Positions 59,901-64,000 of a DNA stretch of 64,000 nucleotides are shown in pieces (the first letter of the stretch is position 1; the number at the start of each line of letters is the position of its first letter). Source of the stretch: Tubulanus polymorphus. Its lineage: Eukaryota > Nemertea > Palaeonemertea > Tubulaniformes > Tubulanidae. The DNA lies in contig NC_134031.1 of the NCBI RefSeq assembly GCF_964204645.1, positions 16,737,307-16,801,306 on the forward strand, given 5' to 3'. Both the position numbers and the translations under genes were made by a program. The notes beneath the pieces are model-generated. The model had not been told where the DNA came from. It ran no database searches and worked only from the letters and a program-made list of their open reading frames with translations.

Positions 59901-62502
59901 GCCTTTCGAGTTATGTATGAATTTTGTTGGTTCATGTCAATGTCTGAGGTTCTCCATTAAAAAAGGAACTTTGATATTTTTGATATTAATAAAGTTCGTT
60001 TTACAGTATATACTCGGTGTTTTTATCTAAACGATATTATGGAGCTTTTCCCGTGGTGAAAAATCGTGAGGAATCTGAAAACACACACCGTTTTCCCGCA
60101 CTGCTTATGAAAATCTTTTGTATTTTTATTTTTCAAAATTTCACATGGCAATGTGCACCTTATTTGTCGTATGTTTTAAAACATTTTGAAGTAATGCTAC
60201 GTATGCATGTTACGATGTTATTCATGATTGTTGCATTATGATTTGTGTATTTTTGTTAGGCTATGAGGAGATTGCGTCAGACATCAGTCGGATCGAACAG
60301 CTCGTCACGATACAGCCAAAGTCCAGTATGTTACCACAATCTGTGTAATATGTAACATCTATCTTATATTACAAATCTCATCATACTTCACTGATAATCA
60401 AGACCGAAATCTCTCCAAGAATTAGCGAGCAGCTCATTTCGGTCGTCGGAATGCTTGCGGTTATGTGATTGAATGAAAAAGTGGTCAATTAAATACACTG
60501 CTCTCTAAAAATTCATGCTACGCTTCATCCTCATAAGTCAGTGACTCAAAGCATGGACGTATAAACTAGTTTATACGTCCATGCTCAAACCTGCACTAGC
60601 TTAACACTGCATACACTAGTCACTGACTGATAAGGATGGCTATTTGATAAGTTTCGGACAGTTATTCACATTTTATTTCACCCTTCTAATGTTATTTGTA
60701 ACGCAGTTTCGAGTTATTGATAAGACACTAATATTGCCGCTTTATATATATAGTCTAGTATTATAGACATGCATGTGTGCTTTATATGATAACTATTGTT
60801 GTAGCAGCTGTGTGCATGCGTTCTCATTTGAGGGGCATTTTTTTGTTGTGTAAATAAAGAGAAATTTACTGTTAACGTTTTACTCAATTTTGTTATGTTT
60901 GAACATTTAGGTGATGGAATGTAAAAATATTATAAACCGATATCAAATTCGTTCGAATTAACTTCGCCATATTATCTGTTAAGTTTTTGGTTACATAGCT
61001 TTTTTTTTCGTCCAACAGCCTGGATCGTTGCCGGGAAGCCCTACCGAAAAAACACCCCCTGGTGGTCAGTCTATTGATAACAAATCGCCGACACCGACGA
61101 TCACTGCCGCCAGCAACCAGTCCAATTCACAGGTATGAATTCGAAATTCGGAAATCGGTATTCCTGAGAAAAGAAGATACTCAATAGAATTTCAAATATT
61201 TCTATCCTCAGGCCGGATGGTTTGGTGGACTCTTCAATAGATTTGCACCGAAGAAGAAAAACGAAATTAAACTTCCGGATGATAAAAATCCGACTGTAAG
61301 TATAGATTTACATATAATAAATACGCTTTTTACCTTGAAAGAAATATCGTTATCGATTCTAATGAAGCTTGTTCGTGATTTTCCCACAAATATTTTTTTT
61401 TGCATCGGTGGTGGCTTAAACGGATTATATCTAAACCTATCACGTGGCACTGTTTAGTTATTTGCCCAATTTCCTACATTATTATTATTATCCATGACCC
61501 GCACAAAATAAGATTAGACTGAGTTGATTTCGACCTCGCGCTAAAGAAGTTCATTGCTGTTAGAATCAAGGTTCTTACAGACCGGGGGAAATCTGTGTAA
61601 ATTCAGGGAATTCCAGATTCATTTTTCCCTGCAGGGGAAATCCGGGAATTCTGACTCGTCTTAAAAATCTGGGAATCAGAATTTTTGGTGTCTTGTTATT
61701 GTCGGTGACGAGTAGCACAAGGAACCTCATTGACTTAACTGAGGATATCTTATGATTTGAGAATTTTTGGTCGAGGGTCAGGGAAATATCAGGAATTTCA
61801 GATTGCCTGATCCGTAAGAACCCTGTAGAATAGCGCTTGTAAACCTTTCACGCCTACTTATCATACGATATACATAATACAAAACCGTGAAATATTGCTC
61901 TATCGTTACGTAGGTTGTGCCACGTGATGGGGGAACTCGGCCACCTGTCGCTCACACGAACAGACCGCCGCCACCGCCTAAATCCGCAGGTACACGTACA
62001 GTTTTTCTTTTTCACGTCTGATTTCCTTCCAGATCATCTGGGATCCGGTGAAAAAACGGTGGACGAACGTCGACGGCGACGACGAAGATGAAACCAACGT
62101 GGCGCCGCCTCCCAAAGACATCGATCTCATGAATAAAACGAGCCCCGCTAATACGACAGCTACCTCGGCGGCGCCCATTTCAGCCCAACCTACACCCGGG
62201 GCTCCACCACCTTCCGGTAATAGGTTTGCCCGGCAAAAAGTAAGAGGTGTGTGTTGATCTAACAGCCGTCCGTAACGCCGGAGCATCTATATCCAACATG
62301 TTTTCTATGATACTGTGAAATTTTGACGAATATTTTTTGAACAGAATTGCTGAACGTTTCCCTTTGATTTCAGGTGCGCGTGGTCAGTACGTAGATGTAC
62401 TTAAAGGATCGAGTACGGCTGCACCTGCCGCACCTGCTAGTCTGTTTAACGTTATGCCGAACTCGACCGCTACGCCTGCAATGCCTAATATATTCATGCC
62501 GG
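44994..62502 (+). CDS. SEC16: SEC16, COPII coat scaffold (3' end outside window)
   Basis: Organises ER exit sites by binding SEC23/24, SEC13/31 and SAR1. Twenty-four exons seen: 44994-48565, 49607-49722, 49924-50037, 50369-50522, 51319-51462, 51792-52015, 52404-52602, 52698-52836, 53197-53469, 54040-54137, 54223-54428, 54777-54994, 55271-55411, 55494-55598, 55679-55823, 56333-56446, 56591-56754, 56831-56989, 57472-57663, 60260-60325, 61019-61132, 61212-61295, 62033-62246 and 62374-62502, about 2361 codons. The N-terminal 1190 residues are disordered and Q/S/P-rich, ending in an Arg/Asp block (about 1045-1190). The central conserved domain starts at [20 protein letters not shown] (about 1443), followed by the ACE1 alpha-solenoid to about 1900. 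PolyQ tracts are in exons 16-17. The conserved C-terminal pieces [25 protein letters not shown] and GQYVDVLKG confirm the family. Alternative exons are listed separately. The last coding exon or exons lie beyond the window. Confidence 0.94.
48681..48828. repeat. Element with two inverted tRNA-like arms, copy 2
   Basis: Starts CATCCTCCCTCGGCAGAG and ends CTGCCGAGGGAGAATG. Both arms of about 70 bases have the order GTGTGG, GGGTTTTG, GTCTCA, GATGCCAT, B box. The right arm has a perfect B box, GGTTCGAACCC. The arms are almost directly joined, so the RNA would fold into one long hairpin. It lies in SEC16 intron 1. Confidence 0.8.
53805..53905 (-). repeat. 3' tail of a LINE/SINE family, copy 1
   Basis: Minus-strand reading ends ATGCAAAATAAACTATACTA with a TATAC-type microsatellite. 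A diverged copy in the same orientation lies at 62555-62660 (ATAGTTTATTTCATATAATA on the plus strand). Only the tail is recognisable. Confidence 0.45.
55849..56279. repeat. MITE family M2, copy 2
   Basis: Reverse-complement orientation relative to the copy at 25868. Ends are GCAGGGTCCCTACGA and CTGTAGGGATCCTGT. The interior holds GAAACTCCTTTGATTTGAAC and CCCAATTAGGCGGTTACC. It fills most of SEC16 intron 15. Confidence 0.75.
58086..59738 (+). CDS. Alternative last exon of SEC16 (or nested gene), unknown domain
   Basis: A 1653-nt open frame, 550 residues plus stop, preceded by a pyrimidine-rich tract and TTTTAG acceptor at 58080-58085. It is in phase 0, exactly compatible with the phase-0 donor of SEC16 exon 19 at 57663, and an AATAAA lies 250 bases past its stop. 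The simplest reading is an alternative terminal exon that would replace the SEC16 C-terminus with 550 novel residues. The alternative is an independent nested gene starting at an internal Met (near 58275). The protein is acidic and Ser/Glu-rich with a basic patch ([20 protein letters not shown]). A module of about 50 residues is present at least twice (59022-59180 and 59290-59438), with the core S-x-T-[FY]-P-[IV]-D-x-P-L-[ED]-E. No family is recognised. Confidence 0.65.
   Translation, partial: ESSIPSSSHSSERLPDVVYPSVTAPKFCEKSECSAVTAASASNAVNTKTRHRPDRTDKQQNCSMLTLSRSENCVSPCDIENFDISTTPTFSSCHKTLSVDSKLTEKKQECCIAALKPRRLSEIVPFPERKVNKSKIIRRGQTTELCRKAMVKQIRDRLKNLSVKVAASTDCCKHLIDISKKTSDEQGLMTESEQAEIISSEKSENMIEPNVGNVIKDEDGAPTCPLIQSCVSSVVLQSVNSSDVEMITGNAENLSNKSAMIADSKEEELSESISVSGIRENKEASTECEIVGCDETRKPYQPLLHGLTHLDRTLSPKQRIQVQLELFEKIKSVNQHGNYRYGSTFPIDAPLEESEDVDRLLDDENVEAAPMFQLPISRAIEFIGSTNNTNRFNLSRQTDEKQAWSPWLQIRNRSLIEDIKYKKDFAASKTYPVDEPLDEREVAEIIKDNSENTEKAHKNSKEKPDVSDENNNDSYTSTDITGHRKDQISEREITDLEDDIRECELYSPLPLPRIDSDFNLDEQFPLMNRIVHWITEVMAPDDVTKNLKSE
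59988..59993 (+). terminator. Polyadenylation signal for the alternative SEC16 end
   Basis: AATAAA 250 bases after the stop at 59738, followed by a T-rich stretch. It supports a real transcript end here. Confidence 0.6.
61565..61830. repeat. Diverged hAT-like MITE fragment
   Basis: Contains the family's AAATTCAGGGAATTCCAG, GGGAAATCCGGGAATTC and GGTGACGAGTAGCACAAGGA phrases, the last also near 41465 (GGTGACGAGTAGTTCAA). The termini are not clear. It lies in SEC16 intron 22. Confidence 0.5.
61914..61989 (+). CDS. Candidate mutually exclusive Pro-rich exon of SEC16
   Basis: Between an acceptor (TACGTAG, ending 61913) and a donor (G|GTACAC at 61990) lie 76 nt that start in phase 0 and end in phase 1. 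They encode [15 protein letters not shown] and then [10 protein letters not shown], a poly-Pro segment. The next exon (62033-62246) also enters at phase 0 and leaves at phase 1, so either one, but not both, keeps the frame into 62374. The intron between them would be 43 nt. Confidence 0.5.
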
Positions 62503-63051
62503 GTAAGAATCTAAAATTTATAAATCTATGTTATATTTAGCTAAAGTTTTAGGTATGTATGGTATAGTTTATTTCATATAATATCTATTTGCAAAGATAT
62601 TTGATAACAATATGGCACATATCAGTATGAAAATATAACAGTAATAGATAATACAACGAGAAAAGCTTAAGTTGGCTTAAAGTAGTCCAAATACCTTGAC
62701 TAGCAACTTATTTCCATCGAGTACTGTACCCTTTCCTATGGTTTTTGCCAATATTTTCTAAATTTGGATTTATCGCCAATGGTTTTTCTATACGACCCGG
62801 CCCTGCGGTATTGCATTTAGCCACCGGCGAAATCCGCCATCTTTTTTCTTGGCGTTCTCGCAGTAGAACGCGTTGGATTTTTTCGCCGTAAAAATCTGGG
62901 AATTAGGATATTAGGGAGTTTTCACTCTCGTAACGGTGAGTCCGTTCGGTTTGGGGGTTATCCCTGATTTCTTTTTTTCCGTAAGAATTTTATTTACAAA
63001 TATAATTTGATTGAATTGAATTGAATTGTTTTGATTTGTAACAGGATAATT
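62503..63051. other. SEC16 intron, left flank of the DIRS-like element
   Basis: After the exon 24 donor comes a LINE/SINE-tail fragment (62555-62660), then AT-rich sequence with CGCCAATGG-type motifs. The sequence leads into the retroelement ORF. The element's left terminus cannot be placed. Confidence 0.4.
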
Positions 63052-64000
63052 ATGCCACCCCCTCCTAAGGGTCAGCATCGTGGCGGGGAGGGATGCGGGC
63101 ATTTGTTTGGCGCCTGGGACAACCACGATTCATGTGCGTCGTGCAGGCGCAAATCCGGTCAAATATGTGCAAGGAGCAATCCTTGCAATATTTGCGTCGT
63201 GTGGTCCGAGGACCTTTGGCTTCGGGCCGATAAGGCTCTTAAACTAAGAGATCGTCGTCGAGTTAGCAGGGATTCGTCGGTTTCGGCCGATGTGCCAACC
63301 GACGTTTCTAATCCTGTTTCTTATCGTAAAGCGGAGCGGTCGCCGGTCGTTCAGGTACGATCGGCTTCCCAACTCCGTTCACCGGGGAAGAACGCTGGTT
63401 CACCGGCACCGGTCTCCGGTCATTCACCGGTCTCTGGTCGTTCACCGGTTCGGCCGGTTCGGCCGGTTCAGACTACATGTTCGGAACCGAGCGCGCGCCG
63501 CGGTAGTCGCGAACGGCCCGCACCGGTTCGGTCGGTACCGGTCCGGTCCGGGTCGGGCATCGGTCCGGTTCGGTCCGGTTCGGCCACCGGTCCGGTCCAG
63601 ACGTCGTCCGGTACAAAACATCCGGTACGTTCATCGTCTGATTCTGATCGTCGCTCCGGGGATAGAGCTCGCTCTCCCACTAGATTTAGACGCCGGGAGC
63701 GTAATAAACGAGCAAGATCTCCTTCTCGCAGATCAAGGTTTGATCGCGAGAGGGACTACGATCGTTATTGTCGGAAGTTTCGCCGTCGGTCTTCTCATCG
63801 TTCGTCGACGTCGGTTAGCGATGAAAGCGATTCTTCTAGTAGGTCACGATCCCGTTCGAGGGACCGTCACCGAAGTCGGCATGATCGTCGGGATACTGGA
63901 AAATACCTGACTCAGAAGGATTTCCATGTATTTGAGGAGAAAATTTTAAACTTGTTATCTTCGTCGCAACAAGTCGCTGCAACTTCTACAACAGGTAAGC
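63052..64000 (+). CDS. Gag-like ORF1 of a DIRS-type retrotransposon (runs off the window)
   Basis: An ATG at 63052 opens at least 316 codons with no stop up to the window edge. Near the N-terminus is a Cys-rich motif: HDSCASCRRKSGQ, then CARSNPCNICVVWSEDLW. Its C-x2-C ... C ... C-x2-C-x2-W pattern is typical of the first ORF of DIRS-like tyrosine-recombinase retroelements in marine invertebrates. Next come degenerate P-V-R-S-G-S repeats (63370-63610), then an RS-rich basic domain (SRSRSRDRHRSRHDRR), then a likely helical segment (FHVFEEKILNLLSSSQQ). Reverse transcriptase and tyrosine recombinase would be expected further right but are not in the window. It lies in the same orientation as SEC16, in its intron. 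Family assignment rests on motif memory only. Confidence 0.6.
   Translation, partial: MPPPPKGQHRGGEGCGHLFGAWDNHDSCASCRRKSGQICARSNPCNICVVWSEDLWLRADKALKLRDRRRVSRDSSVSADVPTDVSNPVSYRKAERSPVVQVRSASQLRSPGKNAGSPAPVSGHSPVSGRSPVRPVRPVQTTCSEPSARRGSRERPAPVRSVPVRSGSGIGPVRSGSATGPVQTSSGTKHPVRSSSDSDRRSGDRARSPTRFRRRERNKRARSPSRRSRFDRERDYDRYCRKFRRRSSHRSSTSVSDESDSSSRSRSRSRDRHRSRHDRRDTGKYLTQKDFHVFEEKILNLLSSSQQVAATSTTGK

Noticed and set aside
61914-62246. Including both SEC16 exons 61914-61989 and 62033-62246 in one transcript
   Set aside because: This shifts the frame and gives a stop within about 20 codons, and the spacer is only 43 nt.
63042-63050. Ending SEC16 at an acceptor at 63044 followed by GATAA
   Set aside because: It would give a stop after one codon, but it lies in the retroelement leader and known SEC16 proteins extend well past the YVDVL motif. 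A terminal exon beyond the window is more likely.
63290-63910. 206-codon frame MCQPTFL... inside the retroelement ORF
   Set aside because: The frame starting at 63052 is open longer, has the Cys motif and the RS domain, and continues to the window edge.

Overview
The window is animal nuclear DNA. It holds intron-rich genes with GT-AG introns, AATAAA polyadenylation signals, no operons, and many short inverted-repeat elements in introns. The encoded proteins are metazoan orthologues: NEURL4, RCC2, PHB2, TRAPPC13, SF3B4, SEC16, a CARD caspase and a TRIM. Compact introns, CpG-rich coding exons, a DIRS-type retroelement and tRNA-like repeats fit a marine invertebrate, most likely a lophotrochozoan such as a mollusc, brachiopod or annelid. 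The species cannot be fixed from the sequence. All exon models were read by hand, and exon phases were checked for consistency across every junction.

Layout, left to right. A nine-exon CARD caspase (minus, 520-3366) lies head-to-head with RCC2 (plus, 3902-9974). A TRIM-type E3 ligase with two FN3-like domains follows (plus, 12505-21701). Its 3.9 kb third intron contains, on the opposite strand, a small tandem cluster of secreted Arg/Thr-rich peptide genes: two intact two-exon genes and one decayed copy. NEURL4 (minus, 22 exons, 23063-34882) runs tail-to-tail with the TRIM gene. PHB2 (minus, 35930-37876) and TRAPPC13 (plus, 38054-39908) share a 177-bp divergent promoter. SF3B4 (plus, 40465-44037) comes next. 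SEC16 (plus, from 44994) then fills the rest; its 3' end is beyond the window. A gag-like ORF of a DIRS-type retrotransposon sits in the last visible SEC16 intron and runs off the right edge.

Most genes are housekeeping: mitosis (RCC2), ER exit and vesicle traffic (SEC16, TRAPPC13), mitochondrial inner membrane (PHB2), splicing (SF3B4), ubiquitin and centrosome-related adaptor functions (NEURL4, TRIM) and apoptosis (caspase). They are neighbours, not a pathway.

The least explained parts are: (1) the nested peptide cluster at 15364-18373; (2) a 551-codon in-frame alternative last exon of SEC16 at 58086-59738 with an unrecognised internally repeated module; (3) a pair of SEC16 exons at 61914-61989 and 62033-62246 that look mutually exclusive because the intron between them is only 43 nt; (4) hairpin elements built from two inverted tRNA-like arms, seen twice; (5) fold-back repeats carrying hammerhead-like boxes.
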